Positions 9,529 through 17,933 of a stretch of DNA of 64,000 nucleotides are shown piece by piece. Each line of letters opens with the position of its first letter. Position 1 is the stretch's first letter. The stretch comes from CAYTPI01 sp964439625. Its GTDB lineage: Bacteria; Chloroflexota; Anaerolineae; Aggregatilineales; UBA3940. The position numbers and the translations under genes are program-made. Where the stretch lies: the NCBI GenBank assembly GCA_964439625.1, contig CAYTPI010000010.1:62001-126000 (forward strand). Reading direction: 5' to 3'. Under the pieces are notes generated by a model. That model saw only the letters and a list, made by a program, of their open reading frames with translations, was not told the DNA's origin and did not search any database.

Positions 9529-9577
9529 CTAGTAAATAAGAAAGCCAACGGGGTGCGTTGGCTTTCTTATTTACTAG
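9529..9577 (+). terminator. Strong hairpin terminator after rplI
   Basis: A perfect 21-base inverted repeat (9529-9549 with 9557-9577) encloses the 7-base loop GGGGTGC. The 3' arm contains CTTTCTTATTT. It lies between rplI and the rodZ-like gene and is unusually long and perfect for an intrinsic terminator. Confidence 0.8.
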
Positions 9578-9604
9578 GGCAAACGACTAACTGAGAGGCG
9601 CAAA

Positions 9605-10777
9605 TTGGAAGACGTTGACGATTTACGCTCCCTGGGGGAGGCCCTCAGGCGTGCGCGTGAAGAGCAAGGCCTTTCCATTGAGGAAGCAGAAGGCCATACG
9701 CGCATTCGGCGCAAATATTTAGAAGCATTCGAGATTGGCAATTTCAGTATTTTGCCATCCTCTGCTCATGCTAAGGGGTTCCTACGGAACTATGCAGCTT
9801 TTTTGCGCATGGATGCAAATGCAGTTGTTTCACGCTTTAGTGAACTCTCTGGGGTGAGTACAGGCACAATGACTCGGCCTACCGCGCCGATGTTTCGTCA
9901 ACCGCCGCCCCCCCAGACGCGTCCAGGCACTGGATCCTATGCCCGCCCTGATACGGGCACATATGACCTACAAACTGGTGGGTCAACATACATTCCACCG
10001 GAACGGCAGGTTGGGCCAGCAACACCGCTGCCCAGCCAGAGCATTCGTCGTAACTCAATCCCGCTGCCTAGAGGATTATCAGCCGCTTTCAACCGTGATT
10101 TGACGAAACAACCTGTGGCAGAGGAAGACCCGGAACCTAAACAAACTGTGCCCCAAGGTGAAGGAACACTCATCACACGAGTGGTGCGTTCTCCTTTCTT
10201 TTCGATTGGAATCATATTGAGTGGTATTGTGTGCGTACTGGCATTGGTTCTAACGCAGATTGGTGATGGTGAAACCAGTATAGCAGACGATCCATTAGCT
10301 GAGGTTGACCTATTAGCACCACCCGATGGCAGCACACCAACAGGAACACCAGCGCCCGGCAGCATGGCCCCCGATGCCGTTGAGCAGCAGTCCGCTGAGG
10401 GTACATTAGCGTTTCCGGAAATTTTACAAGGGCGCGTCATTTTATCGATTGAAGTAACCCAGCGCAGTTGGATCCGAATTACGGTAGATGACGAAGTTGT
10501 CTATCAAGAATTAGCGCAGCCCGGACTCATCTTGCAGTATGAGGGGGAACAGTCCATTCAGGTGTATACGGGCAATGGAGCAGGTCTAGATATAACATAT
10601 AATGGTCAAGGTCTAGGCCCAATGGGTGAACGCGGTGAAGTGGTTGACCGGAGCTACAGCGCCGAAGGGGCTATCATTGAGCCGACACCCACACCAACCG
10701 TCACACCGACTAAGACAGTGGTACCAAGCCCGACACCCGTCGGCAACGTCAACCCGGATCAAGCCGAACAAAACTAG
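9605..10777 (+). CDS. RodZ-like helix-turn-helix membrane protein
   Basis: This 390-residue protein starts at a TTG preceded by GAGAGG. An N-terminal helix-turn-helix domain (about residues 8-75, with SLGEALRRAREEQGLSIEEA) is followed by a Pro/Thr-rich cytoplasmic linker. There is one membrane segment (about 198-220, FFSIGIILSGIVCVLALVL). The outer DUF4115-type domain (about 265-345) contains VTQRSWIRITVDDEVVYQ. A Thr-Pro-rich tail ends the protein. This order is that of RodZ, which links MreB filaments to the membrane and the peptidoglycan machinery. The rodA gene two positions downstream supports a cell-shape role. The HTH and DUF4115 pairing is clear. MreB is not in the window, so the cytoskeletal role is inferred. 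Confidence 0.85.
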   Translation: MEDVDDLRSLGEALRRAREEQGLSIEEAEGHTRIRRKYLEAFEIGNFSILPSSAHAKGFLRNYAAFLRMDANAVVSRFSELSGVSTGTMTRPTAPMFRQPPPPQTRPGTGSYARPDTGTYDLQTGGSTYIPPERQVGPATPLPSQSIRRNSIPLPRGLSAAFNRDLTKQPVAEEDPEPKQTVPQGEGTLITRVVRSPFFSIGIILSGIVCVLALVLTQIGDGETSIADDPLAEVDLLAPPDGSTPTGTPAPGSMAPDAVEQQSAEGTLAFPEILQGRVILSIEVTQRSWIRITVDDEVVYQELAQPGLILQYEGEQSIQVYTGNGAGLDITYNGQGLGPMGERGEVVDRSYSAEGAIIEPTPTPTVTPTKTVVPSPTPVGNVNPDQAEQN

Positions 10778-10804
10778 TTTGTGGTTTAGAGGAACAACTT
10801 TATC

Positions 10805-12184
10805 ATGAAGAAAAATACGTACCACCTCGTTAGTTTGGGGTGTTCAAAAAACACAGTCGACTCAGAAAGTATGGCCCAATTGTTGAATGGGGCTGGGTAT
10901 CGAGGCACTGTCACAGCAGAGGATGCTAGCGTACTCATTGTTAACACTTGTGGCTTTATCGGTGCTGCCAAGCAAGAAAGTATTAATGTTCTTAATGAGT
11001 TAGCACGTGGCAAGCGCGAGGATCAGTTGTTGATTGCGGCAGGCTGCCTGACGCAGCGCTACGGGCCGACGCTGGCGAAGCATGTTCCTGGTATTGATGG
11101 CATCCTCGGTACACGCCGGTGGATGGACATCCTTGATGTTATTAATCGTCTACGAGAACGCAGATACCCAGAGCCGATTTATCATTTGCCAACAGAAGCA
11201 GAGACTGTTGGTACTGACGAACGCGGCGTGCTGCGGGCTTCTATTCAAGGCGCTAGCGCCTATCTCAAAATCGCCGACGGCTGCCGCCGCCCCTGCGCCT
11301 TTTGTGCCATCCCAGCGATCAAGGGAACTCATGTCAGCCGTCCGCTTGAGTCAATCGTTGATGAAGTTGCCCGTTTGAATGCTTATGGCATCCAAGAGCT
11401 CATCCTGATTTCGCAGGATACAACGGATTATGGTCATGATATTGGTATAAAGAATGGACTGGCAAAACTACTGGAACAAATTGTGCCAGTGGCACCAAAC
11501 ATCCCATGGATCAGAGTGATGTACGCCTACCCTGGCTATGTTACCGACCGTTTAATCGATGTCATGGCGAGCAACAGGCAAATCCTGCCGTACATTGATA
11601 TGCCACTTCAGCATGGCAGCCGCGAAGTGCTCAAGCGTATGAAGCGCCCGGCAAGAGTCGAGTGGGTCTATGAGACGGTTGGTAAACTGCGTGAGGCTAT
11701 GCCAAATTTAGCCTTACGGACGACGTTCATCGTTGGCTATCCCGGTGAAACTGACTCAGAGTTTGATGACTTAGTGCAGTTCGTCACCGACCTTGAATTT
11801 GACCGGGTCGGGGCCTTCAAGTACAGCTTCGAGATCGGTACACCAAGTGCGACGCTGCCGAACCAAGTACCAGATGCTGTCAAGCAAGCGCGTTTAGACC
11901 AGCTCATGCTGCTTCAGCAAGATATTTCCTTCAGGCGCAACCAGTCCTTTGTTGGTCAAATATTGGATGTACTGGTCGAAGGGGTAGACGAGGAGATTAG
12001 CATTGGGCGCAGCTATCGGGATGCGCCCGAAATTGACGGCGTCGTCTTGATCGAGGGCGAAGCGCCAGTCGGGTATATGGTTCCTGTTCGGGTAACGGGT
12101 GCTATGCCCTATGATCTAGTTGGTACCGTGGACACAGGGGCACCACAAATTATTTCGTTAGATGGTATTGAAATGAACGTGTGA
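10805..12184 (+). CDS. rimO: Ribosomal protein uS12 methylthiotransferase RimO
   Basis: The 459-residue product has the three parts of a methylthiotransferase. The N-terminal UPF0004 domain (HLVSLGCSKNTVDSE) carries cluster-binding cysteines at SLGCSKN, VNTCGFI and AGCLTQ. The radical-SAM domain has the motif CRRPCAFCAIP, and a C-terminal TRAM domain follows. The SLGCSKNTVDSE start and overall length point to RimO, which methylthiolates an Asp of ribosomal protein uS12, rather than MiaB. It lies 27 bases after the rodZ-like gene and 16 before rodA, probably in one operon. The link to cell shape is positional only. Confidence 0.95.
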   Translation: MKKNTYHLVSLGCSKNTVDSESMAQLLNGAGYRGTVTAEDASVLIVNTCGFIGAAKQESINVLNELARGKREDQLLIAAGCLTQRYGPTLAKHVPGIDGILGTRRWMDILDVINRLRERRYPEPIYHLPTEAETVGTDERGVLRASIQGASAYLKIADGCRRPCAFCAIPAIKGTHVSRPLESIVDEVARLNAYGIQELILISQDTTDYGHDIGIKNGLAKLLEQIVPVAPNIPWIRVMYAYPGYVTDRLIDVMASNRQILPYIDMPLQHGSREVLKRMKRPARVEWVYETVGKLREAMPNLALRTTFIVGYPGETDSEFDDLVQFVTDLEFDRVGAFKYSFEIGTPSATLPNQVPDAVKQARLDQLMLLQQDISFRRNQSFVGQILDVLVEGVDEEISIGRSYRDAPEIDGVVLIEGEAPVGYMVPVRVTGAMPYDLVGTVDTGAPQIISLDGIEMNV

Positions 12185-12200
12185 TCAGGAGATTGTCACT

Positions 12201-13319
12201 ATGCTTGCAGACAATCAATTTGCGAAGTACTTGCGTAACTTTGACTACATTCTGATGGCGGTGATCATCATTCTGGTGATCTTCGGCATCATGATGATCG
12301 CGAGTGCCACGCGAGATGTGGCCAGCCTTGCCGACCGTGTACAAAGTCAGATGATTTTCTCAATCCTCGGCTTGATCGTTGTCTTCATTACAGCAGCGAT
12401 TGACTATCGCTTTTTCACCAGCCTCTACCTCTATATCTATGCTGTGATTGTGCTCTTCCTAGCAGTCGGTGGCTTACTCGGCGTGGAGGGTGAAGCCGGT
12501 GCCCAAAGCTGGGTCAACTTTGGTATTGCGGGTTTTCAACCGTCAGAGTTGGCTAAAATCCTCCTAATCATCGTGTTGGCGCAGCAGCTTGCACTAAATG
12601 CGCATCGTATTGAGAAGTTGCAAGTGGTGCTGCTCTCACTGGGGTTTATCCTGCTCCCAACTTTTTTCATCTTCATTCAACCAGACCTTGGGATTACCAT
12701 TCTAATTTTGGTAACGTGGTTTGCGATGGTTTGGGGGGCAGGGCTTCGGCTAAAGCACATTGCCTTATTCACCCTAGCGGGCGCTTTGATTGCCCCATTG
12801 GGCTGGGCACAGATGGAAGACTATCAGAAGTCACGTATTACGGTTTTTCTTAACCCTGAATCAGACCCAGATGCCTACTTCAACATCGAGCAAGCGCTGA
12901 CTGCTATCGGCAACGGTGGCACAATCGGGCAAGGATATATGCAAGGCTCACAGAGTCAGCTGCGCTTTTTGCGTGTGCGCCACACGGACTTTATCTTTGC
13001 CGTTATCGCAGAAGAACTCGGTTACGTCGGTGGCATTCTCGTCTTACTCTTGTTGGCCGTGGTTATACTCCGCATACTACGCGCAGCTCAATTATCACCT
13101 GATATGGCAGGCAGCCTGATCTGCTATGGAGTAGCCGCCGTCATCTTCTTTCAGACGGTGGTCTCGATAGGGATGAACATTCGCTTAATGCCCGTCACCG
13201 GCTTGACGTTACCATTCGTCAGTTCTGGGGGTAGTTCACTTGTCACCCTCTTGATCGGCGTAGGGCTGGTTCAAAGTGTGCTGATCCGGCAGGGTGAACG
13301 CAGCACTCGCTTCGGATAA
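12201..13319 (+). CDS. rodA: Peptidoglycan glycosyltransferase RodA (SEDS family)
   Basis: This 372-residue SEDS protein has about ten hydrophobic segments. The family signatures GVEGEAGAQSWVNFGIAGFQPSE (split here as AGAQSWVNFG and FQPSELAK), EELGYVGG and LPFVSSGGSSL are present. RodA polymerises lipid II glycan strands in the elongation machinery at the inner membrane. It is assigned as RodA rather than FtsW because it shares a cluster with a rodZ-like gene and has the shorter length typical of RodA. The ATG at 12201 follows the AGGAGA box 10 bases after rimO. A cognate class B penicillin-binding protein is not in the window. Confidence 0.9.
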   Translation: MLADNQFAKYLRNFDYILMAVIIILVIFGIMMIASATRDVASLADRVQSQMIFSILGLIVVFITAAIDYRFFTSLYLYIYAVIVLFLAVGGLLGVEGEAGAQSWVNFGIAGFQPSELAKILLIIVLAQQLALNAHRIEKLQVVLLSLGFILLPTFFIFIQPDLGITILILVTWFAMVWGAGLRLKHIALFTLAGALIAPLGWAQMEDYQKSRITVFLNPESDPDAYFNIEQALTAIGNGGTIGQGYMQGSQSQLRFLRVRHTDFIFAVIAEELGYVGGILVLLLLAVVILRILRAAQLSPDMAGSLICYGVAAVIFFQTVVSIGMNIRLMPVTGLTLPFVSSGGSSLVTLLIGVGLVQSVLIRQGERSTRFG

Positions 13320-13367
13320 ATATGCCAGCTCTTCCTCGTCCGTTAAACCCTTTGTAATTCTCCGCGC

Positions 13368-13373
13368 TATAAT
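13368..13373 (+). promoter_or_regulatory. Candidate -10 box for gltX
   Basis: A perfect TATAAT lies 40 bases upstream of the gltX start, between the rodA and gltX genes. No good -35 hexamer is seen at 16-18 bases, so this is tentative. Confidence 0.4.
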
Positions 13374-13412
13374 CCTTTCAACAACACAAGTAACATACAG
13401 GAAGGTATTCCA

Positions 13413-14879
13413 TTGACTCAGCCCGACCGCCCGGTGCGGGTTCGTTTCGCGCCCAGCCCGACCGGATATTTACACATTGGTGGTGCACGCACGGCCTTGT
13501 TCAACTGGTTATTTGCAAAAAAACATGATGGCGCGTTCATTCTACGCATCGAAGATACGGATCAAAAGCGCTACGTCGCTGATTCTGAAGAAGATATCTT
13601 GACTAACTTACGCTGGCTCGGTCTCAATTGGGATGAAGGCCCGGATATCGGCGGCCCACACGGGCCTTATCGCCAATCTGAACGAGCAGTAATGTACCAG
13701 AAATGGACCAACTGGCTGATTGAGAACGGGCACGCGTATCGTTGCAATGCCACTGCTGAAGAACTTGGACAAATGCGTGAAGAGCAAAAAGCCCGCGATG
13801 AAAAGCCTGGCTATGATCGCCGCAATCGTGAAGCCAACCTTAGCGCCGCTATCGGTGAACACGTTGTGCGCTTCAAAATGCCAATGGAAGGTGAGACGGT
13901 TATCCATGACGTGATTCGCGGTGATGTCACCTTCACCAACGATGATATCCGCGACCCCGTGCTGATGAAGTCCGATGGGCTACCAACCTATCATCTTGCC
14001 AATGTCGTTGACGACCATAGCATGGAAATTAGCCATATTTTGCGTGCCGTCGAGTGGTTAAGCTCTGCACCGCTGCATTATCAGTTGTATCAAGCCTTTG
14101 GCTGGGAGATGCCCAAGCTGGTTCACCTCCCGCTTATCCTCAATGAAGACGGCTCTAAGATGAGCAAACGTGACCGTGGGGCCAACGTCAGTGAGTGGCG
14201 CGCTACGATGGGGTATCTACCAGAGGCACTGGTAAATGGCTTAACCAACACAGGCTGGGCCTTCGGTGAAGACCGCGAAATCTTCACGGTTAACGAAGTG
14301 CTGCCACGCTTTGAATTAGAAAACATCAACCCAGCAGGCAGTCGCCTCCCGTATGATAAGCTGGAGTGGCTCAACGGCGTTTATATCCGCGAGATGGATA
14401 GTGCAGAATTAGCCCGACGTGTGCGTCCCTATCTGGAGGCAGCAGGCTATGAAGTGGATGATGAACGCTTGCATAAAGCCGTGCCGATCATCCAAGAGCG
14501 CATTAAGACGCTTTCTGAAGCCATTGACTACATCGCGTTTATCTTTCGTGGCACCATCACAATTGACAGCGCCGATGATATCATCCAACGGAAGATGGAC
14601 GCTGAAGGTACCATCAAGATCATCGATGCGGTGGTAGAAACGCTAGAAAACCTACCCGATTTTGAGCCAGATACACAAGAAAAAGCTCTACGGGCGTTAG
14701 CTAAGGAAATCGGGTTTAAGGCTGGGCAAGTGTTTGGCACCATTCGGACGGCGACAACAGGTCAACGTGTGGCACCGCCATTGTTTGAAACAAACGAGAT
14801 TCTCGGTCGTGAGCTGGTCATCGAGCGCTTAAAGGCTGCGCGTCAGATGTTAGTCGAAAAGATGGAAGCGGACGCCTAG
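13413..14879 (+). CDS. gltX: Glutamate--tRNA ligase
   Basis: The 488-residue class I aminoacyl-tRNA synthetase carries the HIGH motif in PSPTGYLHIGGARTALFNW and the KMSKS motif in SKMSKRDRG. This is followed by the helical anticodon-binding domain typical of bacterial GluRS. It charges tRNA-Glu with glutamate. The start is a TTG at 13413 with AGGAAGG 7 bases upstream, which sets it firmly. The gene ends overlapping by 4 bases the convergent exonuclease gene, so transcripts from the two strands meet here with no terminator between them. Confidence 0.96.
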   Translation: MTQPDRPVRVRFAPSPTGYLHIGGARTALFNWLFAKKHDGAFILRIEDTDQKRYVADSEEDILTNLRWLGLNWDEGPDIGGPHGPYRQSERAVMYQKWTNWLIENGHAYRCNATAEELGQMREEQKARDEKPGYDRRNREANLSAAIGEHVVRFKMPMEGETVIHDVIRGDVTFTNDDIRDPVLMKSDGLPTYHLANVVDDHSMEISHILRAVEWLSSAPLHYQLYQAFGWEMPKLVHLPLILNEDGSKMSKRDRGANVSEWRATMGYLPEALVNGLTNTGWAFGEDREIFTVNEVLPRFELENINPAGSRLPYDKLEWLNGVYIREMDSAELARRVRPYLEAAGYEVDDERLHKAVPIIQERIKTLSEAIDYIAFIFRGTITIDSADDIIQRKMDAEGTIKIIDAVVETLENLPDFEPDTQEKALRALAKEIGFKAGQVFGTIRTATTGQRVAPPLFETNEILGRELVIERLKAARQMLVEKMEADA

Positions 14880-16180
14880 CGTTGAAGCTTACGCAATAAT
14901 CGCTGGCGGCGGTGCTGAAGTTCGCTCAGTGCTCGCTCATGAGCGAAGCCCCGTCGCCTATTGTCTATGAGTTCGATCCCCGCCTCAGTCCATTCAAGTG
15001 CGGTAGCGAGATCACTTGTATGCCACTCGAAGTACTTCGCCAATTCAATATGCCCGGTGGCATCGTGTCCGAGTGCTGCTAGTTGGGCCCAATAGACGAC
15101 GGCCTCATCAAGGCGATTCTTCCGCTTGAGGAACTTCGCGCAGTGCGCCAATGCTTCAGCACGATCATGCTCGTCTGCTGCCTCAGCGATTGCTTCGCGA
15201 AAGGCCGCATCAGAAGCCTCATACATATCATCAAAGCGCTGATACCATCGCGCCATGCTTAGTGCATCGTGCGCCCCTACGGAACGCTCCGATGGCGTCT
15301 CAAACAACTGCGCCAACCGGATGCCCAGCGTAATCATTGACAGCACGTCCAGACGATTATGATAAACAATCTTCTGAATTTCGTGCGCGTTGCCCGTCTG
15401 CAAATAATCTTGATACAGCTTCGGGATCGCCCAACCCGGTACGTCGTCATTCTCGCTGCGTTCAACCCCCAACACGTGCGCCTCCAGTGAGGTCAAACGG
15501 CAGGAGGGCAGGGTTCGTTTCCATGCTCGGCGTGCGGGGTGCAACAGATCGAGGTTGGGCATAAACGCTAACGGTGACGGCTTGCGATCCAGGATGAAGC
15601 GGTCGGAGAGAATAGGAACATCAAAGCTGCGCCCGTTGAATGTCATAAGACCATGCGCTTGTCCAACTAATGATGCCAAGGCTGCCAATAGGGCCGGTTC
15701 CTGTGCTGGTTCTTCTAGAAAGAACTGGTACAACGTCAATCCATCTACATTGAAGACTCCGACGCCTACCAGAAAAGCTAACGTACCCGCACCACCGAGA
15801 CCAGTCGTTTCAATATCCAACAGAACGAACTTATTTGGTGCAATTTGCTCATATTCGTCTAAGGTGCCCACACGAGCCAATATAGCTGGTTCGAGGTTAA
15901 ACCAGTCTCCGATCTCGAAAGCCCCGTGTCTAGTCGCCATCGGGTAATGCGTCAGGAAGACATAACAATCACCGGCATCAGTCCGATAGTGCTCACCTCC
16001 ACTTAATGTCTCATAGATGCCACTAGGCTCATACGTCGGTCGATAGTCTTGTGCTTTAGACTGTTGACGTCGTGAGGTCTGCTCTGCGCTGCCGTTGCGC
16101 TGACGGTGAGGTGTCGTACCGAGCCGCCGCAGTCGCTGGCGTAGTTCAAGGGCAGTCTTAGATGGCTTTTTTTCTGGCAT
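14876..16180 (-). CDS. YprB-like ribonuclease H-fold exonuclease with TPR-like C-terminus
   Basis: The 434-residue protein has a DEDD-type exonuclease core in the middle. Motif I is LLDIETTGLGGAGTLAF with the Asp and Glu ligands, followed by LMTFNGRSFDVPIL (motif II) and VYHNRLDVLSMI (motif III). This is the pattern of the YprB family of predicted 3'-5' exonucleases. The last 120 residues are helical with TPR-like repeats. The N-terminus is basic and likely disordered. The start was taken at the ATG at 16180; an in-frame TTG at 16198 is possible and neither has a good ribosome-binding site. It converges with gltX (4-base overlap) and diverges from the small membrane protein gene. The nucleic-acid substrate is unknown. 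Confidence 0.8.
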   Translation of the reverse strand: MPEKKPSKTALELRQRLRRLGTTPHRQRNGSAEQTSRRQQSKAQDYRPTYEPSGIYETLSGGEHYRTDAGDCYVFLTHYPMATRHGAFEIGDWFNLEPAILARVGTLDEYEQIAPNKFVLLDIETTGLGGAGTLAFLVGVGVFNVDGLTLYQFFLEEPAQEPALLAALASLVGQAHGLMTFNGRSFDVPILSDRFILDRKPSPLAFMPNLDLLHPARRAWKRTLPSCRLTSLEAHVLGVERSENDDVPGWAIPKLYQDYLQTGNAHEIQKIVYHNRLDVLSMITLGIRLAQLFETPSERSVGAHDALSMARWYQRFDDMYEASDAAFREAIAEAADEHDRAEALAHCAKFLKRKNRLDEAVVYWAQLAALGHDATGHIELAKYFEWHTSDLATALEWTEAGIELIDNRRRGFAHERALSELQHRRQRLLRKLQR

Positions 16181-16221
16181 AGCAGCTTGGTCTAACAACT
16201 TACAACGGAGGAAGTGTCAGT

Positions 16222-16677
16222 ATGGCTTACAATGGTATACTTTGGCCAAAAGACATTCCGTTCTATACGAGGGGCATCCGTATGCTTGGTGAACTTCAGC
16301 AGTTTATTCCATTATTCCCGCTGCACTACACAACCATTATTAACTACCTACTTTTGCTAGGTACCATTGTGACGCTTGGCATTGCCGGAGGTGGTGCAGA
16401 TACACCACTGTCATTTATTTTCATTATGGCAGTGATGGCTGGGTTAATTGGGACGAATCTCTATCTCAATTACTTCCCCAACATACCGCGATTTGCGATT
16501 TTCTTAGGACGTGTTAGCCTATTTGCTATTCCATTAATGTTAACAGGTCTATCACCCAATGAGCAATCTCGAGGGCTTGGGGTCATGCTTGCGGTAATTG
16601 GATTTCCATTATTTGTGTTGATTTTCGTTAATCCATATATGCCCGCCTTCTTGGTCGATCCACGCATTCCGTGGTAA
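16222..16677 (+). CDS. Small multi-pass membrane protein, unknown function
   Basis: This 151-residue hydrophobic protein starts at an ATG with GGAGGA upstream. It has four probable membrane segments (about residues 40-58, 64-83, 91-109 and 120-140), short loops and no recognisable catalytic motif. It is followed directly by a terminator and is probably transcribed alone. I do not recognise the family. The clean ribosome-binding site, the terminator and the protein-like composition support it being real. Confidence 0.75.
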   Translation: MAYNGILWPKDIPFYTRGIRMLGELQQFIPLFPLHYTTIINYLLLLGTIVTLGIAGGGADTPLSFIFIMAVMAGLIGTNLYLNYFPNIPRFAIFLGRVSLFAIPLMLTGLSPNEQSRGLGVMLAVIGFPLFVLIFVNPYMPAFLVDPRIPW

Positions 16678-16689
16678 CCAGTAAATAGA

Positions 16690-16721
16690 AAAGGACGTCT
16701 CCAATTTTGAAGACGTCCTTT
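16690..16721. terminator. Bidirectional terminator between membrane protein gene and ilvE
   Basis: An 11-base perfect stem (AAAGGACGTCT / AGACGTCCTTT) with a 10-base loop lies between two convergent genes. It has T-rich sequence on the plus side and A-rich sequence on the other, so it can serve both. Confidence 0.85.
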
Positions 16722-16746
16722 CTTTACAATGTTAAAGTCTCGTATA

Positions 16747-17697
16747 TTACTGAACTGCTTCTTCAACATTGACGGGGTGGTTCCAATGCTTGTATTTATC
16801 TACCCGACCAGAGACGACGCTAAAATAAAGGTCGCGCAACTCTGAGACAATAGGCCCGTAACTGCCTTGTCCAATCGGACGGTGATCAACCTTGGTGATG
16901 GCAGCAATCTGAACACCCGTCCCGCAGAAGAAAGCTTCATCAGCAATGTACAGTTCTGTGCGGTCAATGTTACGCTCAACCACCTTAATCCCCATATCTT
17001 CTCGGAGCAGATGCATCACGGTGCGCCGAGTGATGCCTTCAAGTAAGTTGGCGTTGATCGGTGGCGTATACACAATACCATCCCGCACCAAGAAAAAGTT
17101 CTCTGCACTACCCTCCGAAATATGCCCATCCTCGTTAAGGACGATTGCTTCGTCAAACCCGGCACTCTCGGCATCCGTCTTAATCAAAGCGGAGTTGACG
17201 TATGCGCCAATGATTTTCCCACGGGCTGGGATGGCGTTATCGTCAACGCGCCGCCACGAAGAAAACGTCACATGGGTGCCTTCTTCATTGGGGACGTAAC
17301 TACCAAATGGGGTCGTGAACATCGCAACAGCATAGGAAATCCCAGGGCCTTTTAGTCGAACACCAACATAGTCGGCATCGACAAAGGCTAACGGGCGCAA
17401 ATAGACATTCTCACGGTAGCCTTCCAAACGCAGCAGTTCAAGGGCAATATCGGTCAGTTGTTCTGGCGTATAGTCAAATTCAAAGCGGAGCAGTTTCGCC
17501 GAATTTAAAAACCGCTTGAAATGATCTAGCGGACGAAATACATATAATTGCTCGTCGTCTTCATTCCAATAGGCGCGAATGCCTCCGAAGCAGCCGATGC
17601 CATAGTTAAACGTTTGATTCATAATGCTGACATTTGCTTGCTCAAAGGGAACGATTTTCCCCTTAAAAAAAGCATTTTTAGGTTTCTGCCACGCCAT
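16747..17697 (-). CDS. ilvE: Branched-chain amino acid aminotransferase
   Basis: This 316-residue PLP-dependent fold-type IV transaminase has FNYGIGCFGGIRAYW near the N-terminus. The PLP lysine region is present (GKIIGAYVNSALIKTDAE), with EDGHISEGSAENFFLV and ITRRTVMHLL further on, all standard IlvE signatures. It interconverts Leu, Ile and Val with their 2-oxo acids using 2-oxoglutarate/glutamate. The length fits the family. It is a single-gene unit, with a terminator shared with the convergent gene and a MITE-like repeat in its upstream region. Confidence 0.93.
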   Translation of the reverse strand: MAWQKPKNAFFKGKIVPFEQANVSIMNQTFNYGIGCFGGIRAYWNEDDEQLYVFRPLDHFKRFLNSAKLLRFEFDYTPEQLTDIALELLRLEGYRENVYLRPLAFVDADYVGVRLKGPGISYAVAMFTTPFGSYVPNEEGTHVTFSSWRRVDDNAIPARGKIIGAYVNSALIKTDAESAGFDEAIVLNEDGHISEGSAENFFLVRDGIVYTPPINANLLEGITRRTVMHLLREDMGIKVVERNIDRTELYIADEAFFCGTGVQIAAITKVDHRPIGQGSYGPIVSELRDLYFSVVSGRVDKYKHWNHPVNVEEAVQ

Positions 17698-17745
17698 TTG
17701 CTCTTCGTCCTTTTATAAATTCTCTCACGATTGTATTGTAGTTAA

Positions 17746-17835
17746 AAGCCTATCCATAAATTCGCTAAGCTCATTTTGGAATGGGCTCGGTTAGATATCT
17801 CCCGTAAATTGCATTAGTAATTTATGGATAGATAC
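17746..17835. mobile_element. MITE-like inverted-repeat element, copy 1
   Basis: A 90-base element begins AAGCCTATCCATAAATTCGC and ends TTTATGGATAGATAC. Its ends form an inverted repeat (TATCCATAAAT / ATTTATGGATA, 11 perfect bases). It is flanked on both sides by TAA (17743-17745 and 17836-17838), which looks like a 3-base target duplication of the TNA type seen in part of the IS5 family. A second copy lies at 61481-61564. It has no coding capacity. Confidence 0.75.
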
Positions 17836-17886
17836 TAATTTCGTGCCGATATTGTAGCACAGGTTCGAGGGGTAACTGGGAATCAA

Positions 17887-17912
17887 AAAGGGCACTGACA
17901 AAAGTGCCCTTT
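17887..17912 (-). terminator. Terminator of the SPFH-domain gene
   Basis: A 10-base perfect stem (AAAGGGCACT / AGTGCCCTTT) with a 6-base loop is followed on the minus strand by TTGATTCC after a T run. It lies 21 bases past the stop of the SPFH gene. Confidence 0.85.
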
Positions 17913-17933
17913 CAATGAACTTTACGTCGGAAC

